A DNA stretch of 64,000 nucleotides from Elizabethkingia meningoseptica_A (GCF_045762675.1 NZ_JBJDLK010000006.1:124001-188000), one strand, 5' to 3'; counted from the first letter of the stretch, positions 7,379-16,321 are shown. Notes: generated by a model not told the origin, from the sequence alone. Program-made: numbers and translations.

Positions 7379-7798
7379 ATGCTGAGCCTTGTTTCTTTTT
7401 TCCACAATAGTAGCGCCATATTACCTGTCCTTACAGAACAGCGGGTATTAGAATATGAGCATATGCTTTACAGAGCCATGAAAGAAAGTGATGTAGAAAC
7501 ACTTGACCGGCTGCTCCATTGTGATTTATTATTTATTACTCCCGACGGAACGGTAATTACAAAAGCACAGGATTTAAAAAATTATAAGGATAAAGTAATG
7601 CAGATTGAGAAACTTATTCCTGAAGTAGAAAGCCTGAATATTATAGAAGACACTGCTGTTATTACCATTACCATGCAGCTGAAAGGCAAATTTACGGGCA
7701 AAGCCTTTGAAGCAAAATTCCGCTACATCCGGTTCTGGAAAAATATTGAAAATGAACTGAAAGTCATTGGTGGCAGCGGAACACTCCTGATGTCGTAA
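7379..7798 (+). CDS. DUF4440/SnoaL-like (NTF2-fold) protein
   Basis: A 139-residue protein with the NTF2-like cone fold pattern. A helical start (LEYEHMLYRAMKESDVETLDRLLH) is followed by DLLFITPDGTVITKAQDL and then strands ending in FRYIRFWKN. This is the DUF4440 arrangement, often of unknown function or binding small ligands. The predicted N-terminus (MLSLVSFFHNSSAIL) is atypical for DUF4440, and an internal start at M30 is possible. It is tightly spaced after nudK, so co-expression is likely. Confidence 0.7.
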   Translation: MLSLVSFFHNSSAILPVLTEQRVLEYEHMLYRAMKESDVETLDRLLHCDLLFITPDGTVITKAQDLKNYKDKVMQIEKLIPEVESLNIIEDTAVITITMQLKGKFTGKAFEAKFRYIRFWKNIENELKVIGGSGTLLMS

Positions 7799-7820
7799 AT
7801 AAATCAGAAAACAATATTAA

Positions 7821-7844
7821 AAAAAATACCAATTGGTATTTTTT
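7821..7844. promoter_or_regulatory. TetR operator site 1 (perfect 24-bp palindrome)
   Basis: A perfect palindrome centred between 7832 and 7833 with core ATACCAATTGGTAT, 33 bases before the thiolase start. A near -7 box (TAACTTTA, 7848-7855) lies just beyond it, so binding there would block transcription. The same core is found at 11916-11935 and 12578-12597. Confidence 0.75.
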
Positions 7845-7876
7845 CCGTAACTTTAATTCATCTATAATACATCAGC

Positions 7877-9145
7877 ATGGAGACTAAAAAAGTTGCAATA
7901 GTAGGCTATAACAGAACCCCGTTTGTAAAATACAATACTGTTTTTGCGGATGCTTCCAATTCGGATCTGCTTTTATCTGCACTTCAGGGAATTGTTGAAA
8001 AATACAGGCTTCAGGGCAAACGATTAGGAGAAGTTGCGGGTGGTGCTGTGATTAAACATATTTCTGAAAGTAACCTGATCCGGGAAACCGTCATGAAAAC
8101 AGCTCTTGATCCGGCGACACCAGGATGTGATCTGCAGCAGGCTTGTGACACAGGTATCGAAGCAGCGGTTTATATTGCCAATAAAATAGCTTTGGGGCAA
8201 ATAGAAGCCGGCATTGCCTGTGGTGTAGAGGCCATGAGTAATATTCCTTTTGAAAGCAGGCCTGCACTGCGAAAAGCACTATTGAAAGCCCATAAAGAAA
8301 AAAGCGGATGGGGAAAATTAAAACAGTTACTCCGTCCCCGTATAAAAGACTGGCTTCCTCTTCCCTATAAAGGACAGGAACCGGAAACTGGTCTGGTAAT
8401 GGGCGAGCATACGGAATTAACGGCTCAATATTATAAAATATCGAGGGAAGAACAGGATTCATTTTCACTGAAAAGTCATCAGAAATTGGCAAAAGCATAT
8501 GATGAAGGTTTTTATGAGGATATGATTACCCCTTTTCTGGGTGTAACAACTGATAATAACTTACGCAGGGACAGCAGTCTGGAAAAATTAGCATCATTAA
8601 AACCTGCTTTTGATAAAAATAACGGAACCCTTACTGCCGGAAATTCTACACCATTTACAGATGGTGCCTCAGCCATTTTGCTGGCCAGTGAAGAATGGGC
8701 TATTGTAAACGGACTTCCCATATTAGCCTATATTACCTACGCAGAAGTTGCAGGTATTGAATATGTAAAGAACAGACAGGATCTATTGTTGGCTCCGGTT
8801 TTTGCAGCCGACAGAATGCTGAAAAAAGCAGACATGAAACTGGAGGAATTCGATTATTATGAAATCCATGAAGCATTTGCTGCACAAATTCTGGCAACAC
8901 TGAAAATATGGGAGCATGAGGATCTTGCAGTACAATTCGGTTTACAACATGCTTTAGGAAAAATTGACCCTGAAAGGCTGAATATTAAGGGCGGAAGTCT
9001 GGCGACAGCCCACCCTTTTGCGGCAACGGGTGGAAGAATCATCGCAACAATGGCCAAACTACTGCAGGAAAAAGGAAACGGGAAAGGATTTATTTCCATC
9101 TGTGCCGCCAGAGGACAAGGCGTGACCATGATTATTGAAAAATAA
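7877..9145 (+). CDS. Thiolase (FadI-like acetyl-CoA acyltransferase)
   Basis: A 422-residue thiolase. The N-terminal nucleophile is probably C90 in LQQACDTGIEA, and the C-terminal half carries HEAFAAQ, the catalytic-His motif AHPFAATGGR and the second Cys in CAARGQGVT. The family cleaves 3-ketoacyl-CoA or condenses two acyl-CoAs. Length and the HEAFAAQ form resemble the FadI branch of fatty-acid beta-oxidation. The gene stands alone on the plus strand behind a perfect 24-bp palindrome matching those at the TetR locus 4 kb away, so it is likely repressed by that TetR protein and induced by an acyl-CoA. Chain-length preference is unknown. Confidence 0.88.
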   Translation: METKKVAIVGYNRTPFVKYNTVFADASNSDLLLSALQGIVEKYRLQGKRLGEVAGGAVIKHISESNLIRETVMKTALDPATPGCDLQQACDTGIEAAVYIANKIALGQIEAGIACGVEAMSNIPFESRPALRKALLKAHKEKSGWGKLKQLLRPRIKDWLPLPYKGQEPETGLVMGEHTELTAQYYKISREEQDSFSLKSHQKLAKAYDEGFYEDMITPFLGVTTDNNLRRDSSLEKLASLKPAFDKNNGTLTAGNSTPFTDGASAILLASEEWAIVNGLPILAYITYAEVAGIEYVKNRQDLLLAPVFAADRMLKKADMKLEEFDYYEIHEAFAAQILATLKIWEHEDLAVQFGLQHALGKIDPERLNIKGGSLATAHPFAATGGRIIATMAKLLQEKGNGKGFISICAARGQGVTMIIEK

Positions 9146-9152
9146 ATAAAAG

Positions 9153-9283
9153 GAGGCTGTTCCAAAAGATGTCACATTGAGCTTAGTCGAAATGTTTCAA
9201 TAATACAAAACATTGACAATCAACAATCCTTCGACAGGCTCAGGATGACAAAATGAAGCGTTTTTAGCTTTTGGGACAGCCTC
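9153..9283. repeat. Long imperfect hairpin with the flavobacterial intergenic repeat
   Basis: Outer arms GAGGCTGTTCCAAAAG (9153-9168) and CTTTTGGGACAGCCTC (9268-9283) pair with one mismatch. Inside lies a second imperfect inverted repeat, TGTCACATTGAGCTTAGTCGAA against TTCGACAGGCTCAGGATGACA. The inner element is the dispersed repeat of the TGTCATCCTGAGC...GTCGAAGG kind seen between genes in many flavobacteria. T-rich flanks and the position between convergent genes suggest it also serves as a bidirectional terminator. Confidence 0.7.
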
Positions 9284-9310
9284 TTTTATTTTGCATGTAT
9301 AATTAAATCA

Positions 9311-10711
9311 TTAAATATTAATTGCCGGTTGCCCGTAAGCGAGCATATATGCTTCTTTTAATGTTTCTGTATAGGTTGGATGTGCATACGAAATACTAAA
9401 CATATCTTTTGCGGTAACTTCATACTCTAAAGCAACGACTGCCTGAGCAATACTGTCGGCAGCTCTTGGCCCAATAATATGAACCCCCAGAATTTCGCCG
9501 TATTTGGGATCTACGAGTACTTTTGCAAAACCTTCCGTATCCATCGATGCTCTTGCTCTTGCACTGGCAGAAAAAGGAAACTTTCCGGCCTGATAGGCTA
9601 TATTGTTCTTTTTGAGTTCTTCTTCTGTAGCCCCTACTGAGGCTACTTCCGGCCACGTATACACCACAGATGGTATACGGTTGTAATGGATATGCGGTTT
9701 CTGACCGTTGATCACTTCTGCGACCAATACACCTTCTTCTTCAGCTTTATGAGCCAGCATTGCACCTCCTACCACATCACCGATGGCATAGATACCGGGA
9801 GCTGTCGTCTGAAGGTTTTCTCCGGTTATAATAAAACCTCTTTCATTTAACTTTACCTCTGTGTTTTCAAGACCAAGTCCTTCCGTATAGGGTTTTCTGC
9901 CAACAGCAACAAGCACATATTCAGCTTCAAGCATATCTTCTGTCCCGTTTTGATCTCTGAAGTTTACGACAGCTTTACTACCCGTATTTTCTGCTTTATA
10001 TACCGATTGCTGCAAGCGGATATCTATTCCGTCTTTTTTCAGAATTTTCTGTAATGTTTTTCCCAGTTCATGGTCCATTGCGGATATCAGATGGTCAGCA
10101 TATTCCAGAATAGTAACTTTTGTTCCCAACCGGTTAAAAATAGAAGCCATTTCAACACCAATAACACCACCACCTATAATAACCATACTTTTAGGAAGCT
10201 TTTTTAAAGAAAGTGCTTCTGTAGAAGTGATAATTCGTTCTTTGTCAATATTAATTCCGGGCAGACTTGCGGGCTTGGATCCGGTTGCAATAATAAAATG
10301 CCTGGCCTGAATGCGCTGTTCTGCGTCCCCGCGGGTAATTTTAATCACAGAGTTATCCACAAAAGATGCAGTCCCTGTGATGCGGGTAATTTTATTCTTC
10401 TTCATCAGAAACTCAAGACCTTCTGTATTTTTTAAAACCACATCTGCTTTTCTCAGGAACATTTGTTCAAAATTGAGTTTTACATCTCCGATGTTTATTC
10501 CGTGGTATTCAAATTTCTTTAAAGCATCCGAATAATGATGTGTACTGTCCAGCAATGCTTTCGTAGGAATACAGCCCACATTGGTACAGGTACCGCCCAG
10601 TGTATCATATTTTTCTACCAACACAGTACGATAACCCAGTTGCGCACTTCTTATTGCTGCCACATAACCACCGGGGCCTGAGCCAACAACCGCTATATCA
10701 TAATTTTCCAT
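9311..10711 (-). CDS. lpdA: Dihydrolipoyl dehydrogenase
   Basis: A 466-residue flavoprotein disulfide reductase. The FAD-binding GSGPGG motif is near residue 10, the redox-active disulfide is C42/C47 in GGTCTNVGCIPTK, the NAD-binding GGGVIGVE lies near 180, the second FAD motif is YAIGDV, and the C-terminal His-Glu pair is in AHPTYTE. It reoxidises dihydrolipoamide in 2-oxoacid dehydrogenase or glycine-cleavage complexes, but no E1, E2 or GcvH genes are present here. Instead it lies 22 bases behind a thiolase gene in a unit preceded by a TetR operator. That suggests a dedicated copy for an acid-degradation pathway, for example branched-chain keto acids. This last point is inference. Confidence 0.9.
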   Translation of the reverse strand: MENYDIAVVGSGPGGYVAAIRSAQLGYRTVLVEKYDTLGGTCTNVGCIPTKALLDSTHHYSDALKKFEYHGINIGDVKLNFEQMFLRKADVVLKNTEGLEFLMKKNKITRITGTASFVDNSVIKITRGDAEQRIQARHFIIATGSKPASLPGINIDKERIITSTEALSLKKLPKSMVIIGGGVIGVEMASIFNRLGTKVTILEYADHLISAMDHELGKTLQKILKKDGIDIRLQQSVYKAENTGSKAVVNFRDQNGTEDMLEAEYVLVAVGRKPYTEGLGLENTEVKLNERGFIITGENLQTTAPGIYAIGDVVGGAMLAHKAEEEGVLVAEVINGQKPHIHYNRIPSVVYTWPEVASVGATEEELKKNNIAYQAGKFPFSASARARASMDTEGFAKVLVDPKYGEILGVHIIGPRAADSIAQAVVALEYEVTAKDMFSISYAHPTYTETLKEAYMLAYGQPAINI

Positions 10712-10733
10712 CTGAATTTTATCTTTTTATATC

Positions 10734-11906
10734 TTATATTCTTTTAATAACCACCGCACTTGCACCGCCACCGCCATTACAAATAGCAGCTATTCCATAC
10801 TCAGCATTTTCCTGTTGCAGGACATGGGTAAGTGTAACCAAAATTCTTGCGCCGGATGCACCGATAGGGTGCCCCATTGCAACAGCACCTCCGTAAATAT
10901 TTGTTTTATCCGTTGGTATTCCCAATAATTCCTTCATAGAAAGAATTACAGATGCGTAGGCTTCATTAATCTCGAAGTAATCAATATCTTTAAGTTCTAA
11001 GCCAGCCTGTTTCAATGCCTTTGGAATTGCAATTGCCGGTGAAGTCGTAAACCACTCCGGAGCCTGAGCCGCGTCTGCATACCCGATAATCTGAGCCAGT
11101 GGTTTCAATTGATATTTATGAACCGATTCTTCTGAAGCCAGTAGAAGAACAGCGGCCCCATCATTAAGGTTACTTGAATTAGCCGCAGTTAAAAATCCAT
11201 CTTTTTCAAATACAGGCGGGAGTTTTGCAATCTTTTCCGGGATCACTTTAAAAATATCCTCGTCGGTTTCAAAAACAGAAATTTCTTTTTTACCCTGAAT
11301 GCTTACCGGAACAATCTCATTTTTAAATTTTCCGTTTTTTGTAGCCTGTTGCGCCCGTAAATATGACTGCAATGCATAATCATCCAGTTCTTCTCTTGTA
11401 AAATTAAAATGGCGGATTCCTATTTCGGCAGCATTACCCATGTGAAAATCATGGTATACATCCCATAAACCATCCTTAATCATACCGTCTGTAAGTACAG
11501 CATTACCAAGCTTTTGACCGTTACGCATGGATACATAATGTGGTACATTACTCATACTTTCCATTCCACCCGTCAGTACCACCTCATCAATACCCAGCTG
11601 AATCTGCTGTGTTCCCATAATGGCAGCTTTCATACCGGCTGCACAAACTTTATTAATGGTTGTCGCATCTTTGTCATCGGGTATTCCGGCAAAGCGTGCG
11701 GCCTGTCTGGCAGGTGACTGTCCTACTCCGGCGCTCAAAACATTCCCCAGGTATACACTATCTGTTGCCGACTGAGGAATTTGCAATTCGTCATATACTG
11801 CTTTAATTACAGCAGCTCCTAATTGTGTAGCGCTATATGATGCCAGGCTTCCCAATAATCCTCCGATGGGTGTACGTTTGGCTGCTACAATAAAAACATT
11901 TTTCAT
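10734..11906 (-). CDS. Acetyl-CoA C-acetyltransferase (thiolase)
   Basis: A 390-residue biosynthetic-type thiolase (AtoB/PhaA group). Nucleophile C88 lies in NKVCAAGMKA, GMESMSNVP is the conserved loop, NEAYA and HPIGASGAR carry the catalytic residues, and the second Cys is in CNGGGGASA. It interconverts two acetyl-CoA and acetoacetyl-CoA. It is the first gene of a unit with lpdA downstream and has a TetR operator 10 bases before its start codon. With the separate thiolase at 7877, the regulon contains two different thiolases, which fits an acyl-CoA degradation and ketone-metabolism role. Confidence 0.9.
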   Translation of the reverse strand: MKNVFIVAAKRTPIGGLLGSLASYSATQLGAAVIKAVYDELQIPQSATDSVYLGNVLSAGVGQSPARQAARFAGIPDDKDATTINKVCAAGMKAAIMGTQQIQLGIDEVVLTGGMESMSNVPHYVSMRNGQKLGNAVLTDGMIKDGLWDVYHDFHMGNAAEIGIRHFNFTREELDDYALQSYLRAQQATKNGKFKNEIVPVSIQGKKEISVFETDEDIFKVIPEKIAKLPPVFEKDGFLTAANSSNLNDGAAVLLLASEESVHKYQLKPLAQIIGYADAAQAPEWFTTSPAIAIPKALKQAGLELKDIDYFEINEAYASVILSMKELLGIPTDKTNIYGGAVAMGHPIGASGARILVTLTHVLQQENAEYGIAAICNGGGGASAVVIKRI

Positions 11907-11915
11907 ATTATTCTG

Positions 11916-11935
11916 AATATACCAATCGGTATATT
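11916..11935. promoter_or_regulatory. TetR operator site 2
   Basis: AATATACC and GGTATATT are inverted around the centre AATC, 10 bases upstream of the thiolase start at 11906 and between that gene and the end of tetR. A repressor bound here would overlap the initiation region of the thiolase-lpdA unit. Confidence 0.75.
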
Positions 11936-11948
11936 TTTGGTTAAAAAA

Positions 11949-12542
11949 TTAGATCTTTATTTCTTCATCGATAATTTTTAAGGCTCGATCCAATGCAATA
12001 TCCAGATGATCGGCATTATCCAGTGTACCCGCTAATAAAACGCCTCCTTCTATCAATATCATAATTGTATATGCATACTTTTCAGCATCGGTATCTGCCC
12101 TGAAAATCCCTTCTTCTTTCCCTTCTTCAATAATTCTGCTGATTCTCTTTTGCCAGATGATAAAATACTGCTTTACCGTTTTCTTCAAAAAGAGTAAATG
12201 ATTATCTGCTTCTGTTGCGGCATTCAGCATCGGACATCCACCGGTACTGTATATTTTTTTCCAGTTGTTTCGGTAAAATTCAATAAAGGCCATCAGCCGC
12301 TCACTGGCGTTTTCCATACCGGACATGGCACTTTCAAAACCTTTATAAAGCTTGGCGGTATTATATTTAAAAGCTTCTGTAACCACCTCATCTTTGCTGG
12401 AAAAATTACCATATACACTTCCTTTGGTTAAACCTGTAGCTTCTGTAATATCGGACAAGGAAGTAGCTGCATAACCTTTGGTATTAAATATTGAAGCTGT
12501 TTTTTCAATTATAAAAAGTTTTGTTTTTTCTGCCTTGTTCAT
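11949..12542 (-). CDS. TetR/AcrR-family repressor of the acyl-CoA genes
   Basis: A 197-residue regulator. The N-terminal helix-turn-helix at about 25-50 reads GYAATSLSDITEATGLTKGSVYGNF, the classical TetR pattern (described here in two parts: GYAATSLSDITEAT and GLTKGSVYGNF). The C-terminal ligand domain (about 75-197) is all-helical and resembles the TetR_C group of YcdC/AcrR-like proteins. Three palindromes with the core ATACC-N4-GGTAT lie upstream of this gene, of the adjacent thiolase-lpdA unit and of the thiolase at 7877. That pattern implies autoregulation plus control of those enzymes. The inducer is probably an acyl-CoA or acid, which is inference from the targets. Confidence 0.88.
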   Translation of the reverse strand: MNKAEKTKLFIIEKTASIFNTKGYAATSLSDITEATGLTKGSVYGNFSSKDEVVTEAFKYNTAKLYKGFESAMSGMENASERLMAFIEFYRNNWKKIYSTGGCPMLNAATEADNHLLFLKKTVKQYFIIWQKRISRIIEEGKEEGIFRADTDAEKYAYTIMILIEGGVLLAGTLDNADHLDIALDRALKIIDEEIKI

Positions 12543-12577
12543 TTGCTGTCTGAATTACAAGACAAATATACAAACAA

Positions 12578-12597
12578 AATATACCATTTGGTATATT
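12578..12597. promoter_or_regulatory. TetR operator site 3 (autoregulatory)
   Basis: AATATACC and GGTATATT are inverted around ATTT, 36 bases upstream of the tetR start. The arms are identical to site 2. Confidence 0.75.
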
Positions 12598-12730
12598 ATC
12601 AGAAAATTATTTCCATTTCTTATAAAACCTGTTACTGCCTGTAAATCAAGTCAAAAAATAAAATTCTTGCCATAGGACAATATAAGTACAGCCTGCTATT
12701 GAATAATTTTATTACATCAAAAAATCAGTT

Positions 12731-13297
12731 ATGCGTAAGTTAATTTTTATTGTCCACACTTCCCTGGATTGCTATATTGCCAATACAGACGGAAGTTTTG
12801 ATGGTTTAAATCCTGGTAGCAATAACCTGGATTATGTGTGCAGCGTCGCAGAAAATGCTGATATAGTTCTTTGCGGGCGCACCACTTTTCAGATGCTGAA
12901 TACCTATTGGCCTGTAGTATACAAAAATCCCGAAGCAAGTTCATCAGAAGTGCGTTATTCTACATGGTACAATACTACCCGGAAAATAGTTGTTTCAACA
13001 ACAATGAAATCTTCCGGAAAAAATATATCAGTTATCCACAATGATGCACCACAGCACATAAAACAACTGAAACAAGAAAAGGGAAAAGCTATTGTAATAT
13101 TTGGCAGCCCTGTGCTGTTTCAGTCTATATTGCCTTTTGACCTGATCGATGAATATCACATTATTCTGTATCCGGTTATTTTGGGAGAAGGCATTCCACT
13201 ATTTAAAGGAAATTATAATAAGAAGAATTTCTTATTTTCAACCATTACACCACTGGCTAATGGTGAAGTTGCACTGAAATGCATTAGTAGACATTAA
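12731..13297 (+). CDS. Dihydrofolate reductase-like (RibD C-terminal) protein
   Basis: A 188-residue protein of the DHFR/RibD-C fold. Visible family features are the start RKLIFIVHTSLDCYIA, the LCGRTTFQML strand-helix that carries the NADPH-binding region, GKAIVIFGSPVLFQSI, and LYPVILGEGIPLF near the C-terminus. Such stand-alone proteins are NADPH-binding reductases of unknown substrate (YyaP/YwjB-like) and usually are not true folate enzymes. It is monocistronic or weakly linked to the GNAT gene 56 bases downstream. Confidence 0.8.
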   Translation: MRKLIFIVHTSLDCYIANTDGSFDGLNPGSNNLDYVCSVAENADIVLCGRTTFQMLNTYWPVVYKNPEASSSEVRYSTWYNTTRKIVVSTTMKSSGKNISVIHNDAPQHIKQLKQEKGKAIVIFGSPVLFQSILPFDLIDEYHIILYPVILGEGIPLFKGNYNKKNFLFSTITPLANGEVALKCISRH

Positions 13298-13353
13298 ATT
13301 GTAATGAGCATACAGGATAAAGCGAATGAAAGCTTTATATTAGAGTTTTGTAA

Positions 13354-13887
13354 ATGATGATATACCCTATACGCACAGAAAATCAGAAAGATTTTGAAGC
13401 TGTTTCAGTTCTTATTCAAAATGCATTTGAACATGAAGAACACAGTGATCACCGAGAGCATCTTCTTGTAGAAAGGCTGAGAAAATCACCTTCATTTGTT
13501 CCCGGTTTGTCGCTTGTTGCAGAAGCTGAAAGCAAAATAGCAGGTCATATTCTGCTCACAGAAATTAGAATTAAAAATGAATCAGCAGAAACACTTTCTC
13601 TGGCACTTGCACCGGTTGCTGTTTTACAGGAATACCAGGGTAAAGGGATTGGAAGTGCATTAATTACTTCTGCCCACCAAAAAGCTAAAGAGTTAGGGTA
13701 TAATTCTGTAGTCCTCCTAGGTCACGCAGATTATTATCCCAGGTTCGGTTACCAACAGGCACATCATTTTGGCATACAATTACCCTTTGATGTTCCGTTG
13801 GAGAACTGTATGGTCATTGAACTGGTAAAAGGTTCTTTGCAAGGTGTAAGCGGAATGGTGGAATATCCGGAGGAGTTTTACCGGTAA
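13354..13887 (+). CDS. GNAT N-acetyltransferase
   Basis: A 177-residue acetyltransferase of the YhbS-like group. Acetyl-CoA-binding motif A is EYQGKGIGSALI near residue 92. It is preceded by the strand LSLALAPVAVL and followed by GYNSVVLLGHADYYPRFGY, where the HADYYPRFGY turn is typical of this subgroup. Substrate is unknown. Length is normal for a single GNAT domain. Confidence 0.85.
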   Translation: MMIYPIRTENQKDFEAVSVLIQNAFEHEEHSDHREHLLVERLRKSPSFVPGLSLVAEAESKIAGHILLTEIRIKNESAETLSLALAPVAVLQEYQGKGIGSALITSAHQKAKELGYNSVVLLGHADYYPRFGYQQAHHFGIQLPFDVPLENCMVIELVKGSLQGVSGMVEYPEEFYR

Positions 13888-13999
13888 GTGTTTTAACCAC
13901 ATAGGTTATAATATTCTACATACTGTAAATAAAGATAAGCAAGAGTACGCATAGCTGATATGCAAAAATTATTTCTATACAGAGCGCTGTAAAACTTCG

Positions 14000-14007
14000 T
14001 ACATTTG
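14000..14007 (+). promoter_or_regulatory. Bacteroidota -7 promoter box
   Basis: TACATTTG matches TAnnTTTG and lies 22 bases before the ATG at 14029. It overlaps any upstream start near 14005, which fixes the start of the methyltransferase gene. Confidence 0.5.
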
Positions 14008-14028
14008 GTATTACTTACACAATCAATT

Positions 14029-14643
14029 ATGGAAGAATCTGCAAGAAAGAATCACTGGGAAACTGTTTATGAAACCAAGAATCCCGATCAGGTGAGCTGG
14101 ACACAGGAAATACCGCAAACATCACTTAATTTTATCAGGTCTTTCGGGCTGAGTAAAGATGCTTCTATTATTGATATCGGAGGTGGAGACAGTTTGTTGG
14201 TAGATTTTCTGTTGCAGGAAGGTTATTGTAACATTACTGTACTGGATATATCTGAAAAGGCTCTTGAAAAAGCAAAAAAACGTCTTGGGCAGGATGCCGG
14301 TAAAGTAAAATGGATTGTAAGTGATATTACTGAATTCCGGCCGGAAACTCAGTATGATATATGGCACGACCGGGCAACCTTTCATTTTCTGACGACAGCG
14401 GAACAAATTTCAAAATATGTAGATATTGCCAGGACATCTGTAAGCGGTTATATGAGTATTGGTACATTTTCCACAAACGGTCCTACCAAATGCAGCGGGT
14501 TGGAGATCAGACAATATGATGAAGCATCATTATCGCATCAGCTGGAACCGGATTTCAGAAAGCTGGAATGTATCACAGAAAATCATGAAACGCCTTTTGG
14601 GACAACTCAGAACTTTATTTTTTGCAGTTTCCGCCGGAAATAA
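14029..14643 (+). CDS. Class I SAM-dependent methyltransferase
   Basis: A 204-residue methyltransferase. Motif I is IIDIGGGDS, motif II includes VLDISEKALEKAK with the acidic residue that binds the SAM ribose, and KWIVSDITEF is motif III. The N-terminal HWETVYETKNPDQVSW block and the WHDRATFHFL block are characteristic of a small family of stand-alone methyltransferases related to thiopurine or tellurite methyltransferases. Start 14029 is chosen because of the promoter box at 14000. Substrate unknown. Confidence 0.82.
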   Translation: MEESARKNHWETVYETKNPDQVSWTQEIPQTSLNFIRSFGLSKDASIIDIGGGDSLLVDFLLQEGYCNITVLDISEKALEKAKKRLGQDAGKVKWIVSDITEFRPETQYDIWHDRATFHFLTTAEQISKYVDIARTSVSGYMSIGTFSTNGPTKCSGLEIRQYDEASLSHQLEPDFRKLECITENHETPFGTTQNFIFCSFRRK

Positions 14644-14704
14644 TCCATGCCTGTTATGGTCAAATAAAATTTTCCACATTATTCATGTATTTACTTAAGA
14701 CCTC

Positions 14705-16321
14705 TTATTTACTTTTATCCATATTGTTCAGGTGCTTAATATAAAGTGATGGTGTCATGTCAACTTCTTTTTTAAAAACTGCTGCAAATTTATTGGGGGA
14801 AGAAAAACCAGCTTCTTCCGCAAGTGTGGCTACTTTATATTTTCGGTATTGTGGTTTGTTCTTTAATTTACCGATGATATATTTTATGCGCAATTCATTG
14901 ATATAATTATTGAAGTCTTTTTTCTTGCAGTTATTAATTATGTAAGACAGGTACTTGGTGTTGGTTCCGCAATAAGCAGCAAGAAAAGAAAGAGAAATCT
15001 TTTTTCGGGTATAAAGAATCGAGTTTTCAAAATCATAAAGTCTGAATAAAATTCTTTCCTCCGTTTCCGGGGTCATCATTTTACTGAAATCATCTTCATC
15101 ATTTACAATCCGTTTATCCTCAGTAACGAAAAGCATAGGCAACCCGGCATAAGGTCCTTTTACCTGAAAAGTTTTAACATCCGGCGTTTGCAGTTCTTCA
15201 TTATATTTTTCGACTGTCTTTTTAAACTTTCTTTTGTACCGGGTAAAAAAAATAACATTCCCTATCAGTACCATGCAAATAATGAGAATAATCCAGTTTT
15301 TAATATGATTATTATACTGAAGAATATCGTTTCTATGATCCATCTTCTGGTAAAAATCGTTGATAAATATTGTTGATTTCCGGGATAGCAGTTCCGCAAC
15401 AGAATCTCTTTTTTTCTGAATTCTTGCCATGTTATCCACATCCTGAAGCAACGTATAATACATATTATATGTTTCATATATTTCATTCTTCAGGTGCAGA
15501 TGTTTCAGCCTGTCCGACACTTTCAATGCGGTATCAATATATTTTTTTGCTTTCCGGAAGTTTCCCTTTTCAAGATAAATCCTTGCAAAACCATTATATA
15601 TAAGCCCTGTAATACAATTTTCAGGTATCTTTTCCGCTATCTCTCCTGCACGACGGTAGTACTTTAAAGAAGTATCAAAGTCCTGAAGGTAGTAGTAATT
15701 TAATCCCAGTAACTGTTCATTATTCGCCGCAAAAAAAGCCTCATGCCGTTTTGCAGATTTAAAAAACTGTTGTGATTTTGTTACGCATTCAATAGATTTC
15801 CGGTAATTCTTTTTCTCAACCTCATAATAGGCAATTTCCTGCCATAAATTACCGGCGATACTGTTTGCCAAATCAGGATCTTTAATTTTTTTGCTTACTT
15901 CAAATGCTCTTTGCAGATACTTTTCCGAATGACTGTATAATTTCAGTATCCGGTATTGTGTTGCCAGAAAACCATATACATTCGCTTTTACTAAAATATC
16001 ATCCGTTTTATTAAGAATTTCTTCTGCCTTAAGGGCATGTTCCACAGCTTTATTCAAATCACCGGAACGTTGGTGTAATATGGCTTTAATCAACAGACTC
16101 CTTGCTTTGAGAGCGGGTATCTCGGAACCTCTATATAATGAATCTGCTTCTTTGAAGGCTTTTTTAAAATCTATCCGCCTGTCCCTTAAAATAATTTTAT
16201 AATATACGGCATCATAAGCCTTCTTGTTTTGTGCGCAGAGTGTGGTAGCAAGAAAACAGAAAATTGCTAAAGCAAAGAACTTTGTAATTAGCGTGATTGG
16301 TATTTTAGTGTTGGTTTCCAA
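14705..16321 (-). CDS. Membrane TPR-AraC regulator (cassette B)
   Basis: A 538-residue one-component regulator. It has a signal-anchor (FFALAIFCFLATTLCAQ, about 15-31), TPR-like repeats over about 40-320, a transmembrane helix near 345-362 (IILIICMVLIGNVIFF), and a C-terminal AraC-type helix-turn-helix (about 440-535) with AAYCGTNTKYLSYIIN and VATLAEEAGFSSPNKF. The architecture implies sensing outside the membrane through the TPRs and DNA binding inside. It is paralogous to the protein at 19994-21613, with very similar C-termini (KKDFNNYINELRI, KYKVATLA). It lies downstream of a lipoprotein/small-protein pair, as does its paralog, so it probably regulates that pair. Confidence 0.85.
   Translation of the reverse strand: METNTKIPITLITKFFALAIFCFLATTLCAQNKKAYDAVYYKIILRDRRIDFKKAFKEADSLYRGSEIPALKARSLLIKAILHQRSGDLNKAVEHALKAEEILNKTDDILVKANVYGFLATQYRILKLYSHSEKYLQRAFEVSKKIKDPDLANSIAGNLWQEIAYYEVEKKNYRKSIECVTKSQQFFKSAKRHEAFFAANNEQLLGLNYYYLQDFDTSLKYYRRAGEIAEKIPENCITGLIYNGFARIYLEKGNFRKAKKYIDTALKVSDRLKHLHLKNEIYETYNMYYTLLQDVDNMARIQKKRDSVAELLSRKSTIFINDFYQKMDHRNDILQYNNHIKNWIILIICMVLIGNVIFFTRYKRKFKKTVEKYNEELQTPDVKTFQVKGPYAGLPMLFVTEDKRIVNDEDDFSKMMTPETEERILFRLYDFENSILYTRKKISLSFLAAYCGTNTKYLSYIINNCKKKDFNNYINELRIKYIIGKLKNKPQYRKYKVATLAEEAGFSSPNKFAAVFKKEVDMTPSLYIKHLNNMDKSK

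Noticed and set aside
8091..8498. 135-codon frame opposite the FadI-like thiolase
   Set aside because: Antisense shadow of a highly conserved coding region with no plausible start context.
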